Positions 24,466 through 32,626 of a DNA stretch of 64,000 bases are shown piece by piece. Location: contig CBDHES010000002.1 in the NCBI GenBank assembly GCA_965262175.1, forward strand, positions 1,922,001-1,986,000, in the 5' to 3' direction. A program made the position numbers and the translations under genes. The notes below the pieces were generated by a model. That model made no database searches. It saw only the letters and a program-made list of their open reading frames with translations, and had not been told where the DNA came from. The DNA is from CADEDH01 sp965262175 (GTDB lineage Bacteria > Actinomycetota > Acidimicrobiia > Acidimicrobiales > SZUA-35). Position 1 is the stretch's first letter; every line of letters starts with the position of its first letter.

Positions 24466-26427
24466 GTGACGACGCGACCCCCCGACCGGCCGTGGATGAT
24501 GAGGACCTACTCGGGTCACTCCACCGCCGAAGCCTCGAACGAGCTCTACCGGACGAACCTGGCCAAGGGCCAGACCGGGCTGTCGATCGCCTTCGACCTC
24601 CCGACCCAGACCGGCTACGACCCCGACCACCCCCTGGCCGGCGGGGAGGTGGGCAAGGTCGGGGTGCCGGTCGTCCACCGGGGTCACATGGCCACGCTGT
24701 TGCGAGACATCCCGATCGGCGAGATGAACACGTCGATGACGATCAACGCCACCGCCCCGTGGCTCCTCGGCCTCTACATCGCCAACGGGACCGAGAAGGG
24801 CACCGAGCCGGCTGCACTGCGGGGCACCACCCAGAACGACATCGTCAAGGAGTACCTGAGCCGGGGCACCTACATCTTCCCCCCGGTCCCCAGCCGGCGG
24901 CTCATCGTCGACATGTTCGCCTTCTGCCACCGCCACGTGCCCCGGTGGAATCCGATGAACGTGTGCTCGTACCACCTCCAGGAAGCGGGAGCGACCCCGG
25001 TCCAGGAGATCGCCTACTCGCTGGCCAACGCCATCGGGGTGCTCGACGCCGTCCGGGAGTCGGGACAGGTTCCGGCCGACGGGTTCGACCAGGTCGTGGC
25101 GTCGATGTCGTTCTTCGTCAACTCCGGCATCCGGTTCGTGGAGGAGACCTGCAAGATGCGGGCCTTCACCCAGATGTGGGACCGGATCTGCGACGAGCGC
25201 TACGGCGTGACCGACCCCAAGGCCCGCCGCTTCCGGTACGGCGTGCAGGTGAACTCCCTCGGGCTCACCGAGGCCCAGCCGGAGAACAACATGCACCGGA
25301 TCGTGCTCGAGGCCCTGGGGGTGACCCTGTCCCGCAACGCTCGGGCCCGGTCGCTCCAACTCCCGGCGTGGAACGAGGCCCTCGGCCTTCCCCGCCCGTG
25401 GGACCAGCAATGGTCGCTCCGGGTCCAGCAGATCCTGGCCATGGAGACCGACCTGCTGGAGTACGACGACATCTTCGACGGGAGCCACGTCGTCGAGGCC
25501 CGGACCGCCGAGTTGATCGACGAGGCTCAGGCCGAACTGGACGAGGTCCTGGAGTTGGGTGGGGTCTTCGAGGCCATCGGCGAGCTGAAGGGTCGCCTGG
25601 TCCGCTCCCACGCCCGACGGATGCGGGCCATCGAGACCGGCGACCAGGTGGTGGTGGGGGTCAACGCGTTCACCGAGACGGCCCCGTCGCCCCTCGGCGG
25701 CTCGGAGTCGATCCTCCGCGTCGATCCCGAGGTCCAGGACACGCTGGTGGCCGACGTCGAGGCCTGGCGACGGGACCGGGACAACGCCGAGGTGGCCCGG
25801 TGCCTGGCCGACCTCGAACGGGCCGCGGCCGGCGACGACAACATCATGGAGGCGACGATCGCCCTCGCCACCGCCGGGGGAACGACCGGCGAGTGGGCCG
25901 ACTGCCTCCGGGGGGTGTTCGGCGAGTACCGGGCCCCGACCGGGGTCGGGGCGGCCGGCGGTGACGTCGGATCGGGCCTGTCGGAGACCCTCACCGCCAT
26001 CTCGGCCCGGATGCGGGAGGTCCCCGGGGGTCCGCCCCGGATCCTGTTGGCCAAGCCGGGGCTGGATGGCCACTCCAACGGAGCCGAGCAGATCGCGGTC
26101 GCGGCCCGCGACGCCGGGATGGAGGTGATCTACGAGGGGATCCGATCGACCCCGGAGCAGATCGCCGCCGCCGCCCGGGACGAGGATCCCGACGCCGTCG
26201 GGCTCTCGATCCTTTCGGGAAGCCATCTCGAGCTGGTCCCCGAGACCATCTCCGAGCTCCGCCGGTTGGGGGTCGAGGCCCCGGTGGTGATCGGGGGGAT
26301 CATCCCCGCCGACGACCACGAGGCCCTGCGGGCGGCCGGCGTGGCGGCCATCTTCACCCCCAAGGACTACCAGCTGGGCGAGATCATCCAGTCGCTGGCG
26401 GACCTCGCCCTGGCCGAGCGCGGCTAA
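24466..26427 (+). CDS. meaA: B12-dependent ethylmalonyl-CoA mutase (MeaA-type)
   Basis: The 653-residue protein fuses a TIM-barrel acyl-CoA mutase domain (from RTYSGHSTAEASNELYRTN) with a C-terminal cobalamin-binding domain: DGHSNGAEQIA (DxHxxG, the His ligand), SILSGSH and VVIGGIIP. The DGHSNG variant, where methylmalonyl-CoA mutases have DGHDRG, and the single-chain form point to MeaA/Ecm, which converts ethylmalonyl-CoA to methylsuccinyl-CoA in the ethylmalonyl-CoA pathway of acetate assimilation. GTG 24466 is preferred because the frame upstream overlaps aat. Other pathway genes (ccr, mcd, mch) are not in the window, so the pathway is inferred from one enzyme. Confidence 0.88.
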   Translation: MTTRPPDRPWMMRTYSGHSTAEASNELYRTNLAKGQTGLSIAFDLPTQTGYDPDHPLAGGEVGKVGVPVVHRGHMATLLRDIPIGEMNTSMTINATAPWLLGLYIANGTEKGTEPAALRGTTQNDIVKEYLSRGTYIFPPVPSRRLIVDMFAFCHRHVPRWNPMNVCSYHLQEAGATPVQEIAYSLANAIGVLDAVRESGQVPADGFDQVVASMSFFVNSGIRFVEETCKMRAFTQMWDRICDERYGVTDPKARRFRYGVQVNSLGLTEAQPENNMHRIVLEALGVTLSRNARARSLQLPAWNEALGLPRPWDQQWSLRVQQILAMETDLLEYDDIFDGSHVVEARTAELIDEAQAELDEVLELGGVFEAIGELKGRLVRSHARRMRAIETGDQVVVGVNAFTETAPSPLGGSESILRVDPEVQDTLVADVEAWRRDRDNAEVARCLADLERAAAGDDNIMEATIALATAGGTTGEWADCLRGVFGEYRAPTGVGAAGGDVGSGLSETLTAISARMREVPGGPPRILLAKPGLDGHSNGAEQIAVAARDAGMEVIYEGIRSTPEQIAAAARDEDPDAVGLSILSGSHLELVPETISELRRLGVEAPVVIGGIIPADDHEALRAAGVAAIFTPKDYQLGEIIQSLADLALAERG

Positions 26428-26489
26428 TCTCGGTCCACGCCCCGACGCGGGCTCATCGTCGCCCGCCGCCCGCCGATGGAGGGCCCGTC

Positions 26490-27230
26490 GTGAAGTACGC
26501 ACTCCCCAGTCTCGGAGCCGGTGTGGCCGGCCTGATCGTCGGCGTGGTCGCGGCGTTGGTCGACGTGCCGGCGCTGGCCCCGGTGGCCGGCGCCCTCGCC
26601 CTCGCAGCCGGCCTGGCCGCCGTCCGCGTCAGCCATCGCCTCGACCGGGCCGAGGCCCGGGTGACCCTCCTCGAAGCCGATCGGGCGGCCACCCAGCAGG
26701 CCGCCGACCAGGCCGGGACCAACGGGGCGGTCGGCCCGTCGTCCGACGTCGAGGTGGCCGGCGTCCAGTCGCTGACCGACGCCGAGACCAACCTGTTCAA
26801 CGAGGATTTCTTCACCGTCGCCCTCGAATCCCGGGTGGCGGCGGCCCGCCGCCACCTGCGCCCGCTGGCCATGGTGCTGGTCGAGGTCGTCGAGGGCCTC
26901 CCGACCGATCCCCGACCTTTCGACGCCACGACGGTGGCGGCCCGGATCCGGGAGACGATCCGGGAGGCCGACATCCCCTGCCGGCTCCGCTCCGGCTACT
27001 TCGCCATCCTGCTGGAAGACACGCCCGAGAACGGGGCGATCTGGACCGTGGAGCGGATCCGCCGCCAGCTGACCGAAGCCAACGAGGGCCTCACGGTGTG
27101 GGCCGGCATCGCCTGCTACCCGGCGCACGCCTTCTCCACCAGCGAGATCGTGGCCGCCGCCGACCAGGCCCTGGTCACCGCCCGGGAATGGCCCCAGGAC
27201 CGCATCGAGGTCGCCGCCGCCGGCGAGTAG
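26490..27230 (+). CDS. degenerate GGDEF-domain protein with two membrane helices
   Basis: The 246-residue protein has two membrane helices (residues about 5-50, ALPSLGAGVAGLIVGVVAAL and LAPVAGALALAAGLAAV), a short coiled coil and a GGDEF-like fold: SLTDAETNLFNEDFFTVALE aligns with DxLTGLxNRRxF, and LRSGYFAILLED takes the place of LGGDEFAVLL. The signature residues are gone, so cyclic-di-GMP synthesis is not expected; it may bind nucleotide or be regulatory. GTG 26490 has GGAGGG (26478-26483) seven bases upstream. It is convergent with the ABC permease gene, whose original stop (27256-27258) is 25 bases away. Confidence 0.7.
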   Translation: MKYALPSLGAGVAGLIVGVVAALVDVPALAPVAGALALAAGLAAVRVSHRLDRAEARVTLLEADRAATQQAADQAGTNGAVGPSSDVEVAGVQSLTDAETNLFNEDFFTVALESRVAAARRHLRPLAMVLVEVVEGLPTDPRPFDATTVAARIRETIREADIPCRLRSGYFAILLEDTPENGAIWTVERIRRQLTEANEGLTVWAGIACYPAHAFSTSEIVAAADQALVTAREWPQDRIEVAAAGE

Positions 27231-27320
27231 GGGTGACCGGGTGGGACGACGGCGATCAGCCGGTCGACACCCGCCGGTTGAGGGCCGAGAAGGCCATCGT
27301 GAAGGTGATGATCCCAACGG

Positions 27321-27443
27321 ACCCGGACCTTGACAGCTACGGCATGACCTACGGTAGTCGGTCAGTGTTGCAAACGGCCGACGACTCACCGCCGACACGA
27401 TGGGGCCCGTCACCAGGAAGAGGTGGCCGAGGGTGCTTTCCGG
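27321..27443. other. 123-bp insertion flanked by 6-bp direct repeats CAACGG
   Basis: The hexamer CAACGG is present at 27315-27320 and 27444-27449. Removing the insert plus one repeat (129 bp, 43 codons) joins the minus-strand permease frame to 19 more residues ending GIITFTMAFSALNRRVSTG and a TGA at 27256-27258. That sequence is the missing last membrane helix and basic tail of the permease. The insert introduces a stop (27349-27351). Terminal inverted repeats are weak at best (CCGGA), and it contains a TTGACA box reading rightward. It could be a miniature transposable element, but no other copy is seen in the window. Confidence 0.6.
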
Positions 27444-28152
27444 CAACGGCGGCGATGGCCTTCAACAGGTCATCGACGACCCACCCCTCGGAGACCAACG
27501 ACCGCAACCCGTCGAGCAGGTAGGTGACGGGGTTGAACCGGGCGATGGCCCGGAGCCAGCTCGTCAGCAGCTCCAGCGGGAGGAACGACGAGGTCAGGAA
27601 GGCGAAGGGGAAGAAGATCAGGAACGACGAGTTCACCGCGGCCGGGTTCCCGGTGCGGAGGGCGATGGTGTAGGGGAAGCCGGTGAAGGCCATCCCCCAG
27701 GCCGACGACAGCAGGAGGAAGGCGAGGAGGCCCAGGATGCCGGTGGCGAACCGGACGCCGACCGCCATCCCGACCAACGCCACCAGCAGCGACAGGCAGA
27801 ACACGAGGACGAAGTCGGCCACCATCATCCCGAGCAGCAGCGCCGTCCGGCGGACCGGGGTCACCAGCAGCTTGTCGAGGTAGCCGGTCTGGATGTCGGT
27901 GACGACGACGTTGGCCCGCGACACGCCGGTCACGGCGAAGATGATCGCCACCGGCAGCTGGAAGGCCTTGAAGTCGATGTCGCCGAAGCCTTCGGCCACG
28001 TCCTGGAGGGCCCCGATGTTGATGGCGTAGAAGAACATCGGGATCGTGAGGGCCGGGATCAGGGCCTCCGGCTCCCGCAGGAGCGACCGCAACGCTCGTC
28101 CGGCGACGGTGAACAGGTCGGAAAGGAAGCCACTGGGGCGGGCGAGACTCAT
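27349..28152 (-). CDS. ABC-2 type transporter permease, 3' end disrupted by insertion
   Basis: The gene encodes a DrrB-like permease with about six hydrophobic segments (SLLREPEALIPALTIPMFFYA; GYLDKLLVTPVRRTALLLG; LLLSSAWGMAFTGFPY; FLPLELLTSWLRAIARFNPVTYLLDGLR). It exports lipids or drugs together with the ATPase encoded just upstream; ATG 28152 overlaps that gene's stop by four bases. The present frame ends in 30 foreign, Pro/Arg-rich residues (after KAIAAVAG) and lacks the last helix. The intact form would have run to 27256 with 255 residues (see the insertion entry). The truncated protein may be inactive. Confidence 0.82.
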   Translation of the reverse strand: MSLARPSGFLSDLFTVAGRALRSLLREPEALIPALTIPMFFYAINIGALQDVAEGFGDIDFKAFQLPVAIIFAVTGVSRANVVVTDIQTGYLDKLLVTPVRRTALLLGMMVADFVLVFCLSLLVALVGMAVGVRFATGILGLLAFLLLSSAWGMAFTGFPYTIALRTGNPAAVNSSFLIFFPFAFLTSSFLPLELLTSWLRAIARFNPVTYLLDGLRSLVSEGWVVDDLLKAIAAVAGKHPRPPLPGDGPHRVGGESSAVCNTDRLP

Positions 28153-29156
28153 CGGGTTCCCCGATCGGCGTAGTCGGCAGCGTCGCTCGGATCGGCCGGA
28201 GACCCGTCGAGGTCGCCGGTGGCGGCCTGGATCCGGTGGCCGGTGGCGTTGAGGAACACGTCGTCGAGCGTCGGCGTCCGGAGGGTCAGGGTCCGGGCCC
28301 GGAGGCCCGACCGGTTCAGGGCGACGACGAGGTCGTTGACCACCGCCGCCCCGTCGCTGGCCGACACGACCAGCTCCCGGTCTCGGAGGGCGACGTCGGT
28401 GACCCCATCGAGCCGGGAGATCTCGCCGGTCAGCGCCTGGGTGGCGCCGTCGATCTCGGCCACGATCACGTCGTTGCCGACCTCCCGCTTCAACGCCTCC
28501 GGGGTCCCCTCGGCCACGATCCGACCGGCGTCGATGATCCCGACCCGGTCGGCCAGGACGTCGGCCTCCTCCAGGTACTGGGTCGTCAGGAAGATCGTGA
28601 CCCCGAGGTCGGTGTTGAGCCGGCGAACCTCGTCCCACACCTTGGCCCGGCTGACCGGGTCGAGGCCGGTCGTCGGCTCGTCGAGGAAGACGACCTCGGG
28701 CTCGTGGAGCAGGGCGCTGGCCAGGTCGACCCGGCGCTTCATGCCACCGCTGTAGGTCCCGACCCGGCGGTCGATGGCGTCGCCGATCTCCACGAACTCG
28801 AGCACGGCGGCGATCCGATCGTCGAGGGCCTTACCCGTCATCCCATACAGGCGACCCTGGAGCCGGAGGATCTCCCGCCCCGACTGCTTCTCGTCGAGCG
28901 CCGCCTCCTGGAGCGCGACGCCGATCCGGAGCCGCACGTCGGCCGCCTGATCGACCACGTCGAGCCCGAGCACCGACGCCGTTCCCCCCGAGGGAGCCAG
29001 CAGCGTGCAGAGCATCCGGACGGTGGTGCTCTTGCCCGCTCCGTTCGGTCCGAGGAAGCCGTAGATCTCCCCTTCGGTCACGTGGAGGTCGACCCCGGCC
29101 ACGGCCTGCTCATCCCCGAACGAGCGGGACAAGTCGATGGTCTCGATGGCACTCAC
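28149..29156 (-). CDS. ABC transporter ATP-binding protein (DrrA-like)
   Basis: The 335-residue ATPase has Walker A GPNGAGKST (about residues 35-43), signature YSGGMKRRVDLASALLHEPEVVFLDEP with Walker B, and the H-loop replaced by a glutamine (FLTTQYLEEAD), the usual DrrA variant. A C-terminal domain of about 90 residues (from IVAEIDGATQAL) is typical of daunorubicin-resistance-type ATPases. It pairs with the downstream permease by a four-base overlap. Because that permease is disrupted, the system may be non-functional or may use another permease. Confidence 0.92.
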   Translation of the reverse strand: MSAIETIDLSRSFGDEQAVAGVDLHVTEGEIYGFLGPNGAGKSTTVRMLCTLLAPSGGTASVLGLDVVDQAADVRLRIGVALQEAALDEKQSGREILRLQGRLYGMTGKALDDRIAAVLEFVEIGDAIDRRVGTYSGGMKRRVDLASALLHEPEVVFLDEPTTGLDPVSRAKVWDEVRRLNTDLGVTIFLTTQYLEEADVLADRVGIIDAGRIVAEGTPEALKREVGNDVIVAEIDGATQALTGEISRLDGVTDVALRDRELVVSASDGAAVVNDLVVALNRSGLRARTLTLRTPTLDDVFLNATGHRIQAATGDLDGSPADPSDAADYADRGTR

Positions 29157-29167
29157 GGCGTCGAACG

Positions 29168-30391
29168 CTACCCGGCGGTTCCGGCCGACGGGTCATCGAG
29201 GTGACCGAGGATCGCCGCGTTGTCGGCTCCTCGGGCCCGACCCGGCCACCGGACCTCGGCCGGGGTGGCCGACAGGCGTGCGGTCGGGGCCTGCATGGGG
29301 AACCCGTCGCCCTCGACGAACAGCTCACGGGCCTGGGCGTGGGGGTCGGCGGCCAGCTGGGCCTGGTCGTAGACCGGAGCGGCCGCGGCGTCGGCCGCTT
29401 CGAACTGGGCCAACGCCTCGCTGAGGGTCCGTTCGGCGACCCAGGCCGCCATACGATCCTCGACCAGGGCCCGGTGCATCATGCGGTCGTCGGTGGTGGC
29501 GACCCGGGGGTCGCCCCCCAACCCGATCAGCTCCATCACCCGGGCCGCCACCGTGTCGGCCGAGGTCGACACGGCGATCCACCGGTCGTCGGCGGTCCGG
29601 TAGCAGCCCCGGGGGATCGAGTATGGAAGGCCGGACCCCAGCCGGGGTTGGAGCTCGCCTCCGGCCAGCCACAGCGACGGGAGCGGGCCCATCATCTGCA
29701 TGAGGCTCTCGATCAGGTTCACGTCGACGACCTGCCCCACGCCGGAGTGGAGGGCGACCATCGTGGCGAACGCCCCGGCCAGGGCGGTCACCTCGTCGGT
29801 CAGGGCGATCGGCGGGAGGGTCGGTGGGCCGTCCTCGGCACCGTTGAGGGCGGCGAAGCCCGACATCGCCTCGGCCAGGGTGGCGAATCCCGGCCGATCC
29901 CGGTAGGGCCCGGTCTGCCCGAACGCGGTGACCCGGACGATCACCAGGTCGGGGTTGTGCTGGTGGAGGACATCGGGCCCGAGGCCGAGCGCCTCCAGCT
30001 TGCCGGGCCGCATGTTCTCGACCACGACGTGGGCCTCGGCCGCCAGCCGGAGGAGACGCTGCCGATCGTCGGGGTCGCGGAGGTCGAGCTCGACGAACCG
30101 CTTGTTGCGGTTGGCGAGCTTGAAGAAGTACGTCTCCCCGTCCGACGGGTCCCGCCAGCCGAGATTGCGGGCGGTGTCGCCGACCCCGGTCCGCTCGACC
30201 TTGATCACGTCCGCCCCGAAGTCGGCCAGATGGCGGGCACAGCCGGGGCCGGCGAGGACGGCGGCCAGGTCGAGCACCCGGACGTTCGCCAGGGGGCCGT
30301 TGCCGGCCGCTGCCGGCGGCGGCCAGTACCGCGGCCCGGTGTCGGGGCCTGCACCCGGGCCGTCGGTGCGGGAACCGGTTGGAGGAGTCAT
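29168..30391 (-). CDS. CaiB/BaiF family (class III) CoA-transferase
   Basis: The 407-residue protein shows the family III fold: VLDLAAVLAGPGCARHLADFGADVIKVE near residues 39-66, RNKRFVELDLRDP, VVENMRPGKLEALGLG and the catalytic-aspartate region LPPIALTDEVTALAGAF. These enzymes move CoA between carboxylic acids; the donor and acceptor are unknown. The Pro/Gly-rich first 30 residues are probably not part of the fold, so a later start is possible. The gene lies 11 bases before the ABC ATPase gene on the same strand and may share its transcript. Confidence 0.9.
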   Translation of the reverse strand: MTPPTGSRTDGPGAGPDTGPRYWPPPAAAGNGPLANVRVLDLAAVLAGPGCARHLADFGADVIKVERTGVGDTARNLGWRDPSDGETYFFKLANRNKRFVELDLRDPDDRQRLLRLAAEAHVVVENMRPGKLEALGLGPDVLHQHNPDLVIVRVTAFGQTGPYRDRPGFATLAEAMSGFAALNGAEDGPPTLPPIALTDEVTALAGAFATMVALHSGVGQVVDVNLIESLMQMMGPLPSLWLAGGELQPRLGSGLPYSIPRGCYRTADDRWIAVSTSADTVAARVMELIGLGGDPRVATTDDRMMHRALVEDRMAAWVAERTLSEALAQFEAADAAAAPVYDQAQLAADPHAQARELFVEGDGFPMQAPTARLSATPAEVRWPGRARGADNAAILGHLDDPSAGTAG

Positions 30392-30477
30392 CGGGGCGAC
30401 ACTAGTCGGGTGGCCCCCGCACCAGACCAGGCGACCGGCTCGCGGTACGCTGATCCATGTCGTGAGGAGCGGACCTG

Positions 30478-31218
30478 GTGACGAGCGGAACGAGCCCTGA
30501 GGATTCCTCTCGGCGATCGGGCCGGGACCGCTCGCTTCCGGCCCGGGCCGATGACCGGCCGGTCGAGGTCGAGGGCTGGAGCCCTGCCGACCAGCACTTC
30601 CACCTGGTAGGCGCCACCCTGTTCTCGTCGCTCGTTGCGGCCTTGATGGCCGCCGTGGTCCTGGCCATGGCGTCGCTGGCCGCCACCCCGATCGGATGGA
30701 TCCTGACCGCCCTGGCCGGGCTGCTGGGGGCCGGCGCCCCCTACGGCTGGCACGTCGTTCAGGTCCGGCTCGACGAGATCCGGGGCCGACGCCGGTTGTC
30801 GGTCGCCCACCTCCCGCCCCAACTGGCGGCGCCGGTGGTGAAGGCCGCCGAGCAGGCCGGCCGGCTCCGCCAACTGGCCGACCGAACGCCGGAGGGGGCG
30901 GTGGCCGACCACTTCCGTCGCCTGGCGCTCACCGCCGACGACTACGTCGTCGCCCTCCACGACGCCGCCGGTCGGTCCCACGCCGCGTCGGGCGGTCACT
31001 ACCGACCGGGGCAGGACCCCGACCTGGAGCAGGACATGACCCGTCTCGCCGCCGAGTTGACCGAGCTGGTCGAGGCGGCGGACGCCCTCCGCCAGACCCA
31101 GCGCCGACTCCTGGAACCGTCGCCGTTGACCGAGTTGACCAACGAGACCGAGAACCTGCGGGAGATCCTCGAAGCCGAGCACGACACCGGCGACGAACCC
31201 GACGACCGCCGACCGTGA
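30478..31218 (+). CDS. membrane protein of unknown function with C-terminal coiled coil
   Basis: This 246-residue protein is not recognised. Residues of about 45-95 form two membrane helices (LVGATLFSSLVAALMAAVVLAMA; GWILTALAGLLGAGAPYGWHV); the remainder is cytoplasmic and helix-rich, with charged repeats (LAAELTELVEAADALRQTQRRL). GTG 30478 is chosen because a GAGGAG ribosome site lies about eight bases upstream. The 3' end lies 48 bases before yaaA on the same strand. Function cannot be assigned from sequence. Confidence 0.6.
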   Translation: MTSGTSPEDSSRRSGRDRSLPARADDRPVEVEGWSPADQHFHLVGATLFSSLVAALMAAVVLAMASLAATPIGWILTALAGLLGAGAPYGWHVVQVRLDEIRGRRRLSVAHLPPQLAAPVVKAAEQAGRLRQLADRTPEGAVADHFRRLALTADDYVVALHDAAGRSHAASGGHYRPGQDPDLEQDMTRLAAELTELVEAADALRQTQRRLLEPSPLTELTNETENLREILEAEHDTGDEPDDRRP

Positions 31219-31266
31219 CCGCCGCGGCTTCGGGTCGAGTGCGTGGCGGCGCCTACAATCGGCATC

Positions 31267-32052
31267 GTGTTGACCGTCCTGTCCCCGGCCAAGTCACTGG
31301 ACTACGAGAGCCCGCTGCCGACCAAGAAGCACTCCGAACCGGAGATGCTCGACCAGGCCGCCGAGCTGGTCGAGGTCATGGCCGCCAAGTCGCCGGCGAC
31401 CATCGCCACGATGATGGGCATCTCCCCCCAGCTGGCCGAGCTGAACTTCGAGCGGTTCCAGGACTGGGAGCGCCCGTTCACCACGGCCAACGCCCGCCCG
31501 GCCCTGCTGGCCTTCACCGGCGACGTGTACGTCGGCATGGACGCCGCCAACCGGTTCGGCGAGCGTGACTACACCCACGCCCAGAAGACCCTGCGGATCC
31601 TGTCGGGTCTCTACGGGGTGCTCCGACCCCTCGACCTGATGCAGCCCTACCGCCTGGAGATGGGCAGCAAGCTGAAGACCGACGCCGGATCGACCCTCTA
31701 CGACTACTGGGGGTGCTCGATCACGACCGCCCTCAACCAGGCGATCGCCGCCAGCCCCGGCGCCAAGGTGCTGGTCAACCTGGCGTCGAACGAGTACTTC
31801 GGCGCCGTCCGGCCCGAACTGCTCGAGGCTCCGATCGTCACCCCGTCGTTCCTCGATGAGAAGAACGGTCAGTACAAGACGATCAGCTTCTTCGCCAAGA
31901 AGGCTCGAGGTTCGATGGCGGGATGGATGATCCGGAACCGGATCACGACCCGCTCCGGCATCCGGGACTTCGACGAGCTCGGGTACCGCCTCGACCCCGA
32001 GCGCTCGACCGACACCGCCCCGGTGTTCACCCGTCCCGAGCAGGGCTCGTAG
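31267..32052 (+). CDS. yaaA: YaaA-family peroxide stress protein
   Basis: The 261-residue protein starts LTVLSPAKSLDYESPLPTK, the diagnostic N terminus of YaaA. It continues FERFQDWERPFTTANARPALLAFTGDVYVGMDA and ILSGLYGVLRPLDLMQPYRLEMG. In E. coli YaaA lowers free iron during peroxide stress and binds DNA; it is cytoplasmic. GTG 31267 gives the conserved start; the TTG at 31270 would be one residue shorter. The 3' end overlaps the convergent OmpA-like gene by 26 bases. Confidence 0.93.
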   Translation: MLTVLSPAKSLDYESPLPTKKHSEPEMLDQAAELVEVMAAKSPATIATMMGISPQLAELNFERFQDWERPFTTANARPALLAFTGDVYVGMDAANRFGERDYTHAQKTLRILSGLYGVLRPLDLMQPYRLEMGSKLKTDAGSTLYDYWGCSITTALNQAIAASPGAKVLVNLASNEYFGAVRPELLEAPIVTPSFLDEKNGQYKTISFFAKKARGSMAGWMIRNRITTRSGIRDFDELGYRLDPERSTDTAPVFTRPEQGS

Positions 32053-32626
32053 CGCACGCCGGAGCGGCGTCGGGGTCGGGGCCGATCTCGACCCGACGGT
32101 TCCGGGCCTGGCCCCGGGGGGTGTCGTTGGTGGCGATCGGGTCGTGCCAGCCCCGGCCGACGGTGGTCAGGAGTTCGGACCGGACGCCGAGCTCGATCAG
32201 GGCTCGGGCGACCGCCTCGGCCCGCTCGACGCTCAGCCGGTCGTTGAACGACTCCGACCCGATGGTGTCGGTGTGGCCGATCACCAGGATCGCCGTGTCG
32301 AGCTCGATGAGCTGACGGGCGACGTCGGCCAGGGCCTCGGCCCCGGCCGGACCGACCTCGGACGAGGCGAACTCGAACAGGATGTCGGCCGGGACCCGGA
32401 ACGTCGGACAGCGCGGCGGGTCGGTCGAGGAGGTGGGGGCGGCCGGTGCCGGCGGGGGTGGCAGCTCGACGATGAGCCACCACCCCGCCTCGGCGTCGCT
32501 GCCGACCTCGGGCACCACCCACCGGGGCGGAACGGGACCCCGGCAGGCGAGCAGGGCGCTCCCGATCGCCACCGTGAGCACCACGGCCCGGAACCGGGCG
32601 GTGGTGCACCGAGCCCGCCCGGCCAT
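32027..32626 (-). CDS. OmpA-like (peptidoglycan-binding) lipoprotein
   Basis: The 199-residue protein has a lipoprotein signal ending GSALLAC (Cys near residue 28), a Pro-rich linker and an OmpA C-terminal domain with ILVIGHTDTIGSESFNDRLS and RAEAVARALIELGV, which holds the Asp and Arg residues that bind diaminopimelate of peptidoglycan. It would anchor the membrane-attached complex to the cell wall. ATG 32626 shares one base with the stop of the upstream gene (TGATG). It is the last gene of a four-gene minus-strand module (34859 down to 32027). Confidence 0.87.
   Translation of the reverse strand: MAGRARCTTARFRAVVLTVAIGSALLACRGPVPPRWVVPEVGSDAEAGWWLIVELPPPPAPAAPTSSTDPPRCPTFRVPADILFEFASSEVGPAGAEALADVARQLIELDTAILVIGHTDTIGSESFNDRLSVERAEAVARALIELGVRSELLTTVGRGWHDPIATNDTPRGQARNRRVEIGPDPDAAPACATSPARDG

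Noticed and set aside
23722..26502. Minus-strand open frame of 926 codons opposite aat and the mutase gene
   Set aside because: It is antisense to two well-recognised genes; its His/Gly/Pro/Arg/Asp-rich composition is the usual shadow of GC-rich codons, with no domain visible.
27436..27450. Simple one-base frameshift at the end of the ABC permease
   Set aside because: Neither neighbouring frame gives a membrane helix directly after AIAAV, whereas removing 129 bp between direct repeats restores helix, basic tail and stop.
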